Assembly (NCBI GenBank): GCA_015680685.1 | Contig: MNCI01002197.1 | Coordinates: 244,634 to 308,633 of the forward strand | Source: Gnetum montanum | Lineage: Eukaryota > Streptophyta > Gnetopsida > Gnetales > Gnetaceae | Direction of reading: 5' to 3' | Length of the DNA stretch: 64,000 nt | Shown: positions 1 through 10,581 of the stretch, piece by piece | Layout: each line of letters opens with the position of its first letter | Numbering within the stretch: the stretch's first letter is position 1 | Translations under genes and position numbers: made by a program | Notes under the pieces: model-generated | Seen by the model: the letters and a program-made list of their open reading frames with translations, nothing else | Told to the model about the DNA's origin: nothing | Databases searched by the model: none

Positions 1-450
1 CCTGGGTTTTATCTAGCTTTGCATCCACATGCAAGCATCTGCAGGTTTCTCCTTTGACGTTGGGGGCGGTGGGGTCTCTCCTCACCTGGGAGGGGGTTGC
101 GGTAGGGGGACCCCCTATCACCCCTACTCTTCATTATTGTTATGGATCTGATGCAACATTATTGTAGGATGTTGGGGGTTGACGACTTAGAAATTGCGGA
201 GGTGGAATGTCAGGCTGAACATGATGCGGATGACACAATGTTGCTTAGTCGTGTAGGGGTTCCACAAGCACGGTGCATCAATGTGGCACTTTCACGGTTA
301 GCAGACGAGATGGGACTGGAGATTAACAGGGCTAAGTCAACAACTCATTTTATCAATGTGGACACACAGATTAAGAATCGAGTCGTACAAGTCTTGAACA
401 TTCCGCCTGGGACAGTTAGAGATACCTACTTGGATATCCCACTTTTTTAG
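1..450 (+). pseudogene. LINE reverse transcriptase fragment
   Basis: This is the C-terminal half of the RT palm of a LINE ORF2 that would copy its own RNA at a nicked target. A GLR-stop-GDPLSPLLFI segment lies at about 95-140, where CAG (Gln) of the usual GLRQGDPLSP block has become TAG. It is followed by the catalytic block ADDTMLL at about 226-246 and by the thumb-side strand ending in DIPLF at about 450. An open stretch runs from 142 to 450. The copy is broken by the TAG and by the loss of everything upstream, so it cannot make enzyme. Assignment to the plant L1/LINE RT group rests on the GLRQGDPLSP and ADD motifs. Confidence 0.78.
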
Positions 451-841
451 CGGGGGCGGAGCATGTCTTGGGGAATGCCATTGGAAAAGGTTGAAAGACG
501 GATGGGACACTGGGTCAATCATTTCCTAACTAGAAAGGGGTGATTGGTGGTGGCGTTGGGGATGCTCATTGTAATAACTTGGTTTGTGGTTGTAGTCGCC
601 ACCCCTCCAAATGCCATTATCAACAAACTCAACATGCAAATTTGACAGTTTGTCTGGTTGGGGGGGCAGGGGGGGGGGGTGGCTGGGCATTTCCAAGTTT
701 GAAGATGAGCTGACGATGGGACGACATCGTCTGTTACTCTGGTTCACAAGCTAGCTTGGGGAGCCAGCCCAGTGGATCCGAGTAATGAATGCAAAATATA
801 GACGATGGGAGGCGGGGGCGCAAGACTCAAAGCCCTAGCAG

Positions 842-1180
842 ATGCTTTGCGGCCACGTGCGCGAAATGCAAGTGCAAGGGTGGTTGGCTCTTGAGCTGCG
901 CCACCTAATGGCGGCCAGGTACCTGCCGGTACCAGGCTGGCAACAAATCTGGAAGGGGTGGCTGCCCGAGAAAATTAAAGTGTTCCTGTGGTTAATTTGG
1001 AATGATGCGCTGCCTGTTTGGGCGCTCCTACATAGACGAGGCCTCATTTTAGATGATACTTGTCCTTTGTGTGGTGCCATGCCTGAGACCGTGCAACACT
1101 TCATTTTCGAATGCACCTACATGCGCTCCACGTGGCGTTTTGTAGGGGCAGCCCCCTCGATGCGCCTCAGAGGCCACTAA
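842..1180 (+). pseudogene. LINE zf-RVT (zinc-binding in reverse transcriptase) domain
   Basis: A 112-codon open stretch contains the domain that follows RT in plant LINEs. Visible motifs are WLPEKIKVFLWLIWNDALPV and a Cys-Cys-His-Cys cluster (CPLC then HFIFEC). The homologous piece at 15121-15340 has PEKIKVFLWLI and CPLC then HFMFQC. It lies about 390 bp after the RT fragment, as expected of one ORF2. The N-terminal residues of the open stretch are not obviously domain sequence, and the ATG at 842 is not a natural start. Confidence 0.75.
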
Positions 1181-2926
1181 CTTGGGCATGTGATGTCATA
1201 ATGCTTATAACTTAATGAAAATAATCACCAAAAGCATTACAAATCTTAACCAAAGTGCATGGTAAAATTGAAATACACATTGGAGGACTTTAAGCAGAAA
1301 TTCATAACCATGTAACAAAGCTCATAAATTAGTCTTTAACATGATAAATCCATAATCTCAAATAGAGTTGATAATATCCTTAAGTACATAGGTTGAAATT
1401 CATCATGCTCATGATAACATAAACAAAAAGCTAATTCTGAAAATAACAAGGAAAGCTCCAAAGATCTAGCTCAATGACCATCAAGCTCCTATCTCTTACC
1501 ACTTGGATTTGCATACACACATGCAAGAAGGGCCAGGAACCTTCTAGTAGAGCCAATCACCTTGGTGCATTTGGAACAAGCTGAAGGATGGGGCATGTTG
1601 CACAAGAAACCATCTAAAGATCCATGAAATTAGAAACTAAAAGTCATATTCAAACCATGATACTACCAATAACCATGATATCCATAGAATGTCAAGAAAT
1701 AGGTAACCGAAAATGCACTAGGAATCAACCATCCATAAGGACTTTTAGTCATAGAGATCTCACCTATCTTGGATGTTGTCAACGGCCCTCCTGAAGGACT
1801 AGTTAACCAACATCACCTGATCTTGGATGAATTGATGCTAAGAATGGACCCATGTGGATTACCTATATCTATTGTTGTGCATTATGAAATCAGCCACATG
1901 ACAATCACAAGAGATGGGAGTAGATACTAATTGGCTAAACAATTCCTCCACAAAGCTTACCCATTGTCACAGTTCGTGTGCAATCATAGGCAATGTGGGT
2001 CAAGCAAGGAAGCCAACCCTACCATCCACATTTTCTACCTATTGTCACATAGATTTGATTGCCCATGGTATAATCATAGGTGATGTGGGTCAAGTTCTAG
2101 AGGCTAATCTGGACTCTCCACAATGCTTACTCATTGATCTTGTTGAATGCATCAGCAAGAGGTTCGATCGTCAGACACACAAGATACAAGACACCAAATG
2201 TCAAGAAATAGTTCAAAGAATACAAAAATGGCATGATATGGACAAGAACCAGCACCCACAAGTTGATCACAATATTGGTGTGTTTTACCTGAGTTGGAGT
2301 GTGTTTGAACATGATTTGACAAGTTTAGGGTTTTTTGGGTTCAAAGGGAGCCTGTTTTAGGGCATAACAAGGTTTCAAACTTTTGTTAAGATGGCATCCC
2401 AAACTTTTCTTGTAGAAATAGACAAGACATCTTTGGAAAGATGTCTCTAGGCTGAGAAAGACATCTCTTCCCCTAGGAAGAAATCTTGCTTGTTAGAAAG
2501 ACATCTTTGCTGCAACTTCTAACACTTGGGAAAGGCGTCTCCTTGACCTCCAAGACAACTTGTTTGAGCGGAACATGGGTTGAAATAGGCGAAAGAAACC
2601 AGCAAAAGTGCAACATTTGCCAAGGAATTTGGGAACAAGGAGATCAAAGCCAGTAGTCATGAGATAAAAATTGAAACATTGAAATTGTAACAAGAGAGAG
2701 CCTGGACCAATTGCTCTACTTTAACAAATTGGAGACCTGCAATACACGGGGTTGGTTTTGCAGAAGCACCAAGATGAGAAATTTCCCACAAGAGAGACGA
2801 TCAATGAGAGTGCACAATGGTAGCATGACAACCCAAGCTCTAATACAAAATCCCCAAGTTTTAAGTTAACATAGAAACATTGATGCACAATGAAATATCT
2901 CTCTGTTTGATTGCATAATAATTAGA
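1181..2926. other. AT-rich intergenic sequence, no gene recognised
   Basis: I see no convincing coding region. Open stretches such as 1914-2360 match no family I recognise and have no coding signature. Two things stand out: a cluster of AGACATCT/AGATGTCT octamers at 2424-2510, also found in the LTRs of the chromovirus to the right, and a sequence at 2836-2855 (CCAAGCTCTAATACAAAATC) resembling a decayed minus-strand tRNA-iMet primer site. Together they hint at an older relative of the chromovirus buried here. Confidence 0.5.
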
Positions 2927-2931
2927 GAAGT
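2927..2931. repeat. Target site duplication, left copy (GAAGT)
   Basis: GAAGT lies directly before the left LTR and is repeated exactly at 9551-9555 directly after the right LTR. It is the 5-bp duplication expected of an LTR retrotransposon integrase. Confidence 0.9.
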
Positions 2932-3673
2932 TGATGAGGAGCTCCCTTGGATTCCACAATCCAAGCTCTCTCAATGACAAAAAACAACAATTTTTGAACA
3001 AGAAAAGAAAATGAAAGCTTTATTCTTGCCCAAATGGGGAATTTACAGCTGAAAGGAAGCACACATTTTCAATGACCAATAAGAGATTCAATCAAATCCT
3101 CACACACACGTAATCAAAGAAAACACACTCTCACAAAGATAATATTCAAGACACTTAGCCAAGATTTTATCTCTCCACTCTCTTCTCTCAACTCACCTCT
3201 TCATCTTCCCTCTCAAATTCAAAATTTAAGTCTTTAAAAATCCATAATAAAATTTTTCATGTCCGTATAAGATATCTTTGAGGAGAATTGGACGTCTTGC
3301 TTGAAAGTGGCTGTTTACAGAGAGGACATATTGACTTGGGTTGAGATGTCTTGGTCTCACCTGAGATGTCTTGGTTGAGATGTTGGGAAAACAGTGGAGA
3401 TGTCTGGAATATGTCTAAGATGTCTAGAACAAGGCTGATACATTTGATTTGCTAGGGCTCCAAAGAAATAACCTCATCTTGAGATCTTGGACCTCCAACA
3501 CCTTTAATAAGTCTCCATTGAGTCTTGGAATAGGCCAAAAGCACCTCCAAACATACCAAGTACCTTACAACCATCATAAACAAAATAACTCCAAAAGATA
3601 AACACAACAACACACACAAATCTATGTACAAACATAATGAGGATTAGGCATGGGCTGAGTGATGTCCTCATCA
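2932..3673 (-). repeat. 3' LTR of the chromovirus
   Basis: It begins TGATGAG and ends CTCATCA on the plus strand, perfect 7-bp inverted termini. Its first ~100 bases closely match 8697-8800, and its end matches 9380-9550. It lacks two short segments present in the other LTR. It contains a cluster of AGATGTCTTG-like repeats at about 3280-3440. Confidence 0.92.
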
Positions 3674-3685
3674 TCTTTCCCATCC
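3674..3685 (-). promoter_or_regulatory. Polypurine tract of the chromovirus
   Basis: Read on the minus strand, GGATGGGAAAGA abuts the TGATGAG start of the 3' LTR. Position and purine content fit the primer for plus-strand DNA synthesis. Confidence 0.8.
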
Positions 3686-3699
3686 TTAAGAAATTAAAC

Positions 3700-4127
3700 T
3701 TGTCCTCAAGTTGATTGTACACTTGGGATAGCATTAAGCTCCCACAAAACTGAATCGTTCTCATGGATCCAGATGGCATTTTTAGGGCCTTCATCATTCC
3801 AATGCACTAAGTATTCATGCACTTTTCTTCCTCTTGTACTTCTAGCCTTCCTTGCTTGCAGCACAATTGCTTTCCTTGGTGGCTTGTTTGAGTTTGAGTC
3901 TTCAAATGCATCCTTGAGGATCTCAAGCTATCCCTCAAGTCTGATGCTATCACATTTTTATGGTATGGGCTCAAATCTGCAACATTAAAAACACAATAAA
4001 TAGGCAAGTCATTGGGTAAATCAATCTCATAAGCATTTGGATTGATTTTGGCCCTAATCTGAAATGGACCAATTCTCCTTGACTTGAGCTTGGAGAAGTG
4101 CACATTCTTTTGTCTTTCCTTGCTCAA
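3700..4127 (-). pseudogene. Integrase C-terminus and chromodomain-like tail
   Basis: The open stretch 3807-4127 carries the integrase C-terminal segment (KLKSRRIGPFQI, then NPNAYEIDLP and VFNVADLSPY), typical of plant Ty3/gypsy integrases. A frame change near 3850-3880 is followed by a different frame reading KVHEYLVHW and NAIWI, the core of a chromodomain (EYLVKW-type strand followed by a tryptophan block), down to about 3700. Chromodomains bind modified histones and steer integration into heterochromatin. I infer the frame break is mutational because the coding signal continues directly in the second frame. Confidence 0.75.
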
Positions 4128-4230
4128 GTAAATCCAACCATAATCACTAATCTGGAAATTAATTGTCCTCTTGCCCTCATTGGTCTTGAAAGATATAATC
4201 TATCTTTTTCCTCAAGTGAGATTTAACTTG

Positions 4231-5008
4231 CTAATGCAATTCTCTCATTTGCTCAACAAAGTTTGAACTCAAAGAGGCACAATCTTCAAATTTCCTCAAC
4301 TCATCAACCATTCTTGATAAAAATCCATAGTTTGCCATAAAGGTACTCTTACCAATGTTGGAATGGACAGCATTATTGTATGAGAATTCAGCATGGGCCA
4401 ACATGTTTTCCCACCTTTGAGGCTGATCCTCACAGAAACACCTCAATATCTTCAATAGAGATCTATTTACAACTTCAGTTTTCCCATTAGTTTGGGGGTG
4501 ATAGGCTGTGGAAAAAGGCAACTTGGTTCCAAGTAATTTTCAAAGTGTATCTCCAAAAATGGCTAGTAAACTTGACATTCCTATCACTTACAATGTTCAA
4601 AGGAATGCCATGGAGTTTCACAACATGCTGAAAGAATAAATGTGCAACATGGAAAGCATCACTACTTCACTTGCATGGAATAAAATGAACCATCTTGGTA
4701 AATCTATCTATTACCACAAACAAAGTCCAAAGAAACATTTTTCCATTTGGGATTGGTAAAGGTAGATAATGACCATCTAAACCTTTTCCCCCTTTGAAGT
4801 TTTGACAAATATAGCATTCTTTTATAAATTTAACCACATCTCTATACATATATAGCCAAAAGTAGTTTTTGCTCACCAATTTCAATGTCTTGGTCTTACC
4901 CATATGTGCAACCATGTCACTTTGATGTTTCTCTTCAAGGAGTTTGTACCTAAAGTCACACTTTGCAACACAAATTTTTCCATCCTTAAACAAAATCCCA
5001 TTCTTCAC
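4231..5008 (-). pseudogene. Integrase (zinc-binding and catalytic core)
   Basis: Two open pieces (4667-5008 and 4231-4521). The first holds an HHCC zinc-binding region ending CYICQNF, preceded by MAHMGKTKTL and NYFWLYMYRDV, then the start of the catalytic core with VVIDRFTKMVHFIP. The second holds [20 protein letters not shown] with the catalytic glutamate, followed by WENMLAHAEFSYNN. The segment between them is frame-shifted. This enzyme would insert the element's DNA into the chromosome. Numerous stops make it inactive. Confidence 0.88.
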
Positions 5009-5127
5009 ATGATCAGCTTTCCATTGATTAGTCCTTCATAAGAATGGGTAAGATAACTCTTTCCAAATTGCACCAAAATCATTGTCATTAGCATACATTG
5101 AAGCAAAAGAGTCAAAACCTTGAACCT

Positions 5128-5703
5128 CTACATTAGAAGAACAACATGAACTATAGACAAAGCATCAGCCACAACATTGGACTTGCAACATCTATATTTC
5201 AAAACAAAATGAAACTTTTGCAATTGCTCTGCCCATTTCATATGCTTGGCACTCAATTTCTTTTGAGAATTCAAAAATTGAAGTGTCCTATGATTAGTAA
5301 ATAAAAGAAACTCTGATCCTAGCAAGTAATGTCTCCAATGTTTAATGGTTTTGAAGTATAGTATATAATTCCTTTTCATACACACTATACTTTTGTCTAG
5401 ATTTATTTAATTTTTCAGAAAAGAATGCAATTGGCTTACCCTCTTGAGAAAGCACACTTCCAATAGTAATCCCACTTTCATCCACTTCCACTTTAACAAG
5501 TTTAGAGAAGTTTGGAATTGCAAAACTGAAGCACTACAAATTCTCTCCTTCAATGCTTGAAAAGATTTCTCTTTCTCATTATCCCACACAAAGGCTGTAT
5601 TTTTCTTCAAACAAGAGAGCATAGGCCATGTAGTAGAACTGCAATTTCTAATAAGTCTTCTATAGAAGCCAGCCAAATGAAGAAAAGATCTCACCTCTCC
5701 CAC
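5128..5703 (-). pseudogene. RNase H region of the chromovirus pol
   Basis: The upstream piece (5407-5703) starts with VRSFLHLAGFYRRLIRN, the RT thumb/connection block of Ty3/gypsy elements. The downstream piece (5128-5385) has LGSEFLLFTNHRTLQFLN and AKHMKWAEQLQKFHF, then a KSNVVADALS block. These are the RNase H motifs that remove the RNA template. The YELYA-like motif is split by the frame change near 5395. It lies between RT and integrase as expected. Confidence 0.85.
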
Positions 5704-5850
5704 ATCTCAAGGTGAAGGCCATTTCTTGATTGCCTTGATTTTGCTTGGTTCCATCTTGAATTGGTTCTTGGAGACAACATGACGTAGGTACACAATTTCT
5801 CTCTTCATAAAGTGGTATTTCTTAGCATTGATCACCAATTTTGCCTCTTG

Positions 5851-6617
5851 TTACTTGGAACATACCATCCTCAAATGTTGCACATGGTCCTCTTCTTTAG
5901 AACTATCCACAAGAATGTCATCAAAAAAGACAATGCACCATTTACCAATAAGATCCCTTAGAACTTCATGCATGAGACTCATAAATGTGGTTGGAGCATT
6001 AGTTAGCCCAACAGGCATGACTAACCACTCATACAAGCCATCCGGTGTCTTAACGGCTATTTTCCATTCATCTCCTAGTCTAATCCTTATTTGATGATAG
6101 CCACTCTTTAAATCAATCTTGGAAAAAATCTCAGCATTGGCAAGTACATCAGGAATGTCATCCATCCTAGGAATAAGAAGTCTATACTTGATAGTAATCT
6201 TATTAACAGTCCTAGAATCTATGCATATTTTTAATTCATTGGTATCTTTCTTTGGAACTAATACAGCTGAAACGGCACAAGGAGAGATAGATTTCTTAAT
6301 AAAACCATTGGAAAGTAATGCACTTGCTTGCATAATTCTTCCCTTGATTTGGAGTCATGCCTCTGATTTGGAGTCATGCAGTAGGCTCTTTCATTTAGAA
6401 TTGTAGCTCTAGGTATGAAGTCTATTTGATGTTGAATGGATCTCATTGGTGGAAGCCCTTCCAATTTTTTCTTGAAAACATCAGCAAATTCCAATGCTAA
6501 AGGTTGTATCATTGGAGGAAGGTCATGTGGATACTCCTTTTTAATTGTGGCAAGTGTTGACATGATGACAAAACCATGCCCACCCTCTTCATGTGCTTGT
6601 AGGTACCCTTTGCTCAC
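5851..6617 (-). pseudogene. Reverse transcriptase of the chromovirus
   Basis: 6258-6617 carries the RT entry block (LEFADVFKKKLEGLPPMR and IDFIPRA). 5851-6333 carries RT fingers and palm: SAVLVPKKD, CIDSRTVNKITIKYR, FSKIDLKSGYHQIRI, VMPVGLTNAPTTF and the catalytic VFFDDILV. The tyrosine of the usual YxDD box is phenylalanine here. A 19-bp tandem duplication at about 6345-6383 (GATTTGGAGTCATGC twice) breaks the frame between the two pieces. Sequence type is Ty3/gypsy, not Ty1/copia. Confidence 0.92.
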
Positions 6618-7166
6618 TAAGCAAGATCAATGTAGCATATGTAGGGACATTTTCCTTGTACTGCTGCCAATTCATAGGGATGAGTTCATGTATCCCATCT
6701 TCTCTTGGTATAGACCAAACATTTCTTGTACCACTAAAAGAAGCCTTGTTGTCAAAGTCCCAGGGTCTTCCCAAAATGACATTAGCATAGTCAATTGGGA
6801 GAATGTCTCAATGTACCTTATCTTTAAAACAACCAATTTTGAAAGACAAAATACACATTTTCACTTCTTGGAAATGATCTTTGGAAAGTCAATGGACTCT
6901 CTAGGGCCTAGGATGTGGAAATGTCTTCAAACCAAGCTTAGAAACAACCTTTGAAGAAATCACATTTCTTAAGCACCACCATCAATTAAAATGTGTATCC
7001 ATTTACCACTATGTAGACACCTAGCTCCGATCCTAAAGAGCATTTTCCTCTTAGGATCTTCATTGGCATTCACATTTCTCATAAAAGTGCAATAATTAAT
7101 TTCAGTGACATCTTCAATCATTAGTGCATGAGGATTACCTTCATTGGAGGATTCTCCCTTTTCCAA
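6618..7166 (-). pseudogene. Aspartic protease region of the chromovirus
   Basis: The open stretch 6969-7166 ends in RCLHSGKWIHILIDGGA. LIDGGA corresponds to the aspartic protease active-site loop, which in plant chromoviruses is often D-G-G rather than D-S/T-G. The frame is then interrupted and continues weakly to about 6618 (an LGRPW-like block, GRPWDFDN, at about 6755-6774). The protease would cleave the Gag-Pol polyprotein. It lies between the zinc knuckle and RT, as in Ty3/gypsy elements. Confidence 0.72.
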
Positions 7167-7199
7167 GGTTTTTAGTTTCTTGCCTTTGGAGGTCTTTGG

Positions 7200-8312
7200 C
7201 TTTTTACACTCCCCCTACTTGTGTCCCTTTTCACCACAATTGAAGCATTGAAGTTTGGATGCATAGCCATTCCTTTGACCCTTTCCTTTCTTGGAGTAGT
7301 CTTTCTTGGAATCTTGGCCCTCCTTGGACTTCTCTTGCTTCTTCTTTGTGTCTTCTTTGGCATTTCCTTTGACCTTGGCTTCTTTCTCACCTTTAGAAGC
7401 TTTGGAGTCCTTGCCCTTGGAAGATTTGGGACCTCTATTATAGCCTTGAAGTTTCTTCTCAGCCTTAAGAGCTAATTCAAAAGCCTCATCCAATGTTTAG
7501 GGCTCGTAGAAGGTTAGCTCTTGTTGATACTCCCTTTTGATTCCTCCTTAAAAGATGGATGCTTGGTCATAATTATCCCAATGAACCTTTGTAAGCTCGA
7601 AAGCTTTATTCCATGTAGTAGTCCTTCACACTCTTATGACATTGCCTTAGGTATTTCAATTTTTTGATGGCCTCTTATCTATGATGAATCTTCTCAAATT
7701 TTTGCTTGAGCATGAATTGCATTGACCAATACTTGATAGGAGTGCCATTATCACCTTGCAAGAATGACTTTCGTTCTCCCACCATACAAATGCTATGCCT
7801 TCCAATTTGATATCAGCATATCACACCTTTTGATGATTTTCCATATTTTCAAGTTCAAATTACTTGTTAATCATTTTTAGCCAAGAGAGGAAAGATTCAG
7901 TTCCTTCCATGCCATTAAAGGATTTGACCTCAACAGGTGGCATCCTTGATGCATGGTTGGAAGCTTTTGCAAGAGTGACCTCAATTCCTTTACCTTGCTT
8001 CCTTTGAGGCTTAGAATAAAGTTCCATTTTTCCTTTCCTAGGAAAACTGAAACCTTAAGACTTATTTTCAGCACTAGGAGCATGAAGAAAGACATCATCT
8101 TGATCTTCATCTTCTCCAAAGTCTTCATTTTCAAAAGAAAGATCATCTTCAAGGGATGGCATTGAGGAATGTCTTGATGAAGAATTGCATGAATTGTACA
8201 CTTGCTTGGGTGCTTTTGGTGAAGTAGCATGTCCTTTGTTCTCTTTAAGCTTTTCAAGTTTCTCAACAATGAGCTTAAGAGCATTTCTTATGTCATCCAT
8301 GTCTCTTGACAA
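7200..8312 (-). pseudogene. Gag of the chromovirus
   Basis: ORF1 region from the ATG at 8312. The N-terminal part (8055-8312) is acidic, with an ALKLIVEKLEKLKENK helix. After a frame change, RMPPVEVKSFNGMEG and FLSWLKMI at about 7850-7950 resemble the retrotransposon gag domain. 7215-7493 is very Lys/Ser-rich and leads into a CFNCGEKGHK zinc knuckle, with a stop (TAG) before its last Cys (GECKK). Gag would form the particle and bind RNA. At least three frame breaks and several stops are present. Confidence 0.82.
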
Positions 8313-8680
8313 AGTTTGAACTTCTTTTTTTGAGGCATGATTGAAATTGATCTAAAAGGAAATTTTCACAAAATACTACAAGGAAAGGTGAAATATTCAA
8401 GAATGCTCAAGGAATGAAAGTGGAAATAATCAAATCTTTGGAGAAATGAGTCAAGATCTTCAAATCCTATCTATTACAAGCAAATGGATGTCCAATTCTA
8501 CAATTATCTTCAAATTTTTGAAAGATATGACAAGCTTAAAGATTAAAGGGAATTTTCAAACCCTAGGATGAGTGGAACAAGTAGCAAGAGAGAATTCACC
8601 CAAGCTTGAGAATTTGGAGTGATTCTTTGCAATTGAAAGGAGAATTATCCACTTGAATGCAATTGTTTTCAATTCCAAGC

Positions 8681-8693
8681 TACTCTGATACCA
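8681..8693 (-). promoter_or_regulatory. Primer binding site, tRNA-iMet type
   Basis: Minus strand reads TGGTATCAGAGTA three bases inside the 5' LTR. TGGTATCAGAGC is the complement of the 3' end of plant initiator tRNA-Met, the commonest plant LTR-element primer. One mismatch at the 12th base. Confidence 0.9.
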
Positions 8694-8696
8694 ATT

Positions 8697-9550
8697 TGAT
8701 GAGGAGCTCCCTTGGATTCCACAATCCAAGCTCTCTCAGTGACAACAAACAACACTTTTTTAACAAGAAAAGAAAATGAAAGCTTTATTTTTGCTCAAAT
8801 GGAGAATTTACAGTTGAAAGGAAGCACACATTCACAAGGATAGACAAGAGATTCAATCAAATCCTCACACATACTCAATCAAAGAAAACACTCTCACAAA
8901 GATGATAATCAAGGCACTTGGCAAAGATTCTATCTCTCCACTCTTTTCTCTTAACTCACCCTCTTCTCTCCCTAGACTCAGCCAAAATGAAGAGTTAATA
9001 GGTCTATTTACACCTTTTCTTTTGTCTCTTCATCTTCCTTTTTAAATTCAAAATTTAAATTTTTTAAAATCCATAGAAAAATGTTTCATGTTCGTACGAG
9101 ATGTCTTGTAGGAGAATGGGGCGTCTTGCCTGAAAGTGGCTGTTTACTAAGGAGACGTCTTACCTGAAAGAGGCTGTGTACAGAGGAGACATCTTGACTT
9201 GGGTTGAGACATCTTGAGATATTAGGAGATGTCGTGCATGGGATGTCTTGGCTTCTGTTGAGATCTTTTAGCCAAGATGTTAGGAAAACAGTGAAGACAT
9301 CTTGAATAAGGCTGATACATCCCATTTGCTAGGGCTCCAAAGATATAAACTCATATTGAGATCTTGGACCTACAACACCTTCAACAAGTCTCCATTGAGT
9401 TTTGGAACAGGCCAAAAGCACCTCCAAACATACCAAGTACCTTGCACCCATTATAAACAAAACAACACCAAAAGATAAGCACAATAATAGACACAAATCT
9501 ATGTATAAACATATTGAGGATTAGACATACGCTGGGTGATGTTCTCATTA
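8697..9550 (-). repeat. 5' LTR of the chromovirus
   Basis: Starts TGATGAG and ends CTCATTA (one change from the CTCATCA of its partner). Similar to 2932-3673 over its length but with two extra segments near 8965-9020 and 9125-9180. It carries many AGATGTCT/AGACATCT repeats at 9095-9310. Directly followed by GAAGT. Confidence 0.92.
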
Positions 9551-9555
9551 GAAGT
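9551..9555. repeat. Target site duplication, right copy (GAAGT)
   Basis: Exact match to 2927-2931, closing the chromovirus insertion. Confidence 0.9.
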
Positions 9556-10024
9556 GCACCAAGTGTATAAGAAGTAATAGAAAAGTCTACCAAGAACACA
9601 ATATTTATTTAGAAAAGTCCTAGTTTGTGTATGAAAAGAATGGAATAAAGGTTTGAGAAATTTTATAAAAATATGATATTTTCCAAAATATCCAAGTGCC
9701 AATTCTAGTAAGAAACACTAAGACATTACTAACATACAAGTCAAAAAGCTTAAATAAGACATTAACAAAAAGAGGCTAGTTGTTAGAATATACTCAAAAG
9801 AAAACTCACAATTAACAAGAAGGCAAGTTTTAATAAAAGGCTATTAACGGTCTCACAATTAATTGAGCACAAATGCTAAGAAGGTCATGAGATCATATCC
9901 TTCAAAATACATAAACCAACTAAAGATTAATAAGAGACAATTAAAAATAGACCAGTGGTTAGGATGATGAGGTATTACAATAATAACACCAAATCATTAT
10001 AAAATGATAAATATAAAGAATGTT
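9556..10024. other. AT-rich flank, no gene seen
   Basis: Continuation of the sequence that the chromovirus interrupted (its left side is before 2927). I see no coding or RNA gene signal. It ends in the target site of the truncated LINE. Confidence 0.5.
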
Positions 10025-10040
10025 AAAGATAAAGTACCAA
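10025..10040. repeat. LINE target site duplication, left copy
   Basis: AAAGATAAAGTACCAA here is repeated exactly at 10791-10806 after the poly-A tail. The first three A of the right copy may belong to the tail, so the certain duplication is at least 13 bp. It marks a target-primed LINE insertion. Confidence 0.92.
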
Positions 10041-10041
10041 G

Positions 10042-10518
10042 TGCTTCCTGCTCTTGGCTGAAGCTGCTAGGGCTCGCCTCATTGACGAAATCAAGGCCCA
10101 AGTGCGGGAAGAATTAACCCAAGAGGAGGAGGCCCAGAGACGACGTGAGCAAGAAGAGCAGGCGGAGTAGGAACGGCTTCAGGAGGAGGAGGACCAGCGG
10201 CAGAGACAACTTGACCGTGCCCACAGGCATAACGCCCAACAATGGCTAAGAGAGGGACGTTGCCCGTACCTCATTCTTGGCATCAGCTGCGAGAGCTCCT
10301 GGGCGGAACTCCACCGATATATCCATCGAACCTCGACGCGCTACCACCCGGATGCAGGAGCTTCGCAGGCGGACAGGAGTAGACGGGAGTCCACCATGCA
10401 GGGCATCCAGCATGCGGCCAGTTTCGTGGACACAGAGGATCATTGGAACACTCTGGATATCCTCCACGAGCTGGAGCGCCCCAACTATGCTTGCCGTCGG
10501 TTGCCGACGAACCCTTAG
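10042..10518 (+). pseudogene. LINE 3' ORF: coiled-coil segment plus J-domain-like module
   Basis: One reading frame runs from the insertion edge to the TAG at 10516, broken only by a TAG at 10168 that fits a decayed CAG. The first ~70 residues are Glu/Arg/Gln-rich and helical (RLIDEIKAQVREELTQEEE and onward). From about 10246 comes a J-domain-like unit: GRCPYLILGI (helix I end), SSWAELHRY (helix II), YHPD with the HPD tripeptide at 10345-10353, then a helix III-like STMQGIQHAASFVD. It closes with DILHELERPNY, matching DILHALERLNY in the other copy. HPD is the part of J-proteins that triggers Hsp70 ATPase. That this module binds Hsp70 is inference. Its 5' part was lost at insertion. Confidence 0.72.
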
Positions 10519-10549
10519 TGGTTGGCCCTCTGCTGGGTTGATGCCAACT

Positions 10550-10550
<1 letters not shown>

Positions 10551-10578
<28 letters not shown>
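10551..10578 (+). repeat. Poly-C tract
   Basis: An almost pure run of about 28 C followed by TCCCCC, in the 3' untranslated part of the truncated LINE. The longer LINE copy lacks it at the matching place, so it probably grew by slippage after or during insertion. Confidence 0.9.

Positions 10579-10581
<3 letters not shown>

Larger units (their letters stand above)
1..1180 (+). mobile_element. Non-LTR retrotransposon (plant L1-type LINE) remnant
   Basis: Remnant of a LINE ORF2 that enters from outside the left edge. Order along the strand is the RT palm (1-450), a decayed connecting stretch (about 450-840, with a G-rich run near 660-680) and a zf-RVT domain (842-1180). The same order and similar motifs occur in the longer LINE at 11243-17201, so they are probably the same or a sister family. 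No poly-A tail or 3' target duplication is visible after 1180, so the copy was cut by a later event. GC content is clearly higher than in the AT-rich sequence that follows. Confidence 0.8.
2932..9550 (-). mobile_element. Ty3/gypsy chromovirus-type LTR retrotransposon
   Basis: Complete but inactive element read on the minus strand. In its own direction it has the 5' LTR (8697-9550), tRNA-iMet primer site, gag with a zinc knuckle, protease, RT, RNase H, integrase, a chromodomain-like tail, a polypurine tract and the 3' LTR (2932-3673). Protease before RT and RT before integrase is Ty3/gypsy order, and the C-terminal chromodomain-like block points to the chromovirus branch. All ORFs are cut by stops and frameshifts. 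Perfect GAAGT duplications flank it. The LTRs differ by two segments of roughly 55 bp (742 against 854 bp), so the insertion is not recent. Confidence 0.93.

Noticed and set aside
1914-2360. 148-codon open frame
   Set aside because: No domain, no coding-like composition, and it lies in a repeat-like AT-rich stretch.
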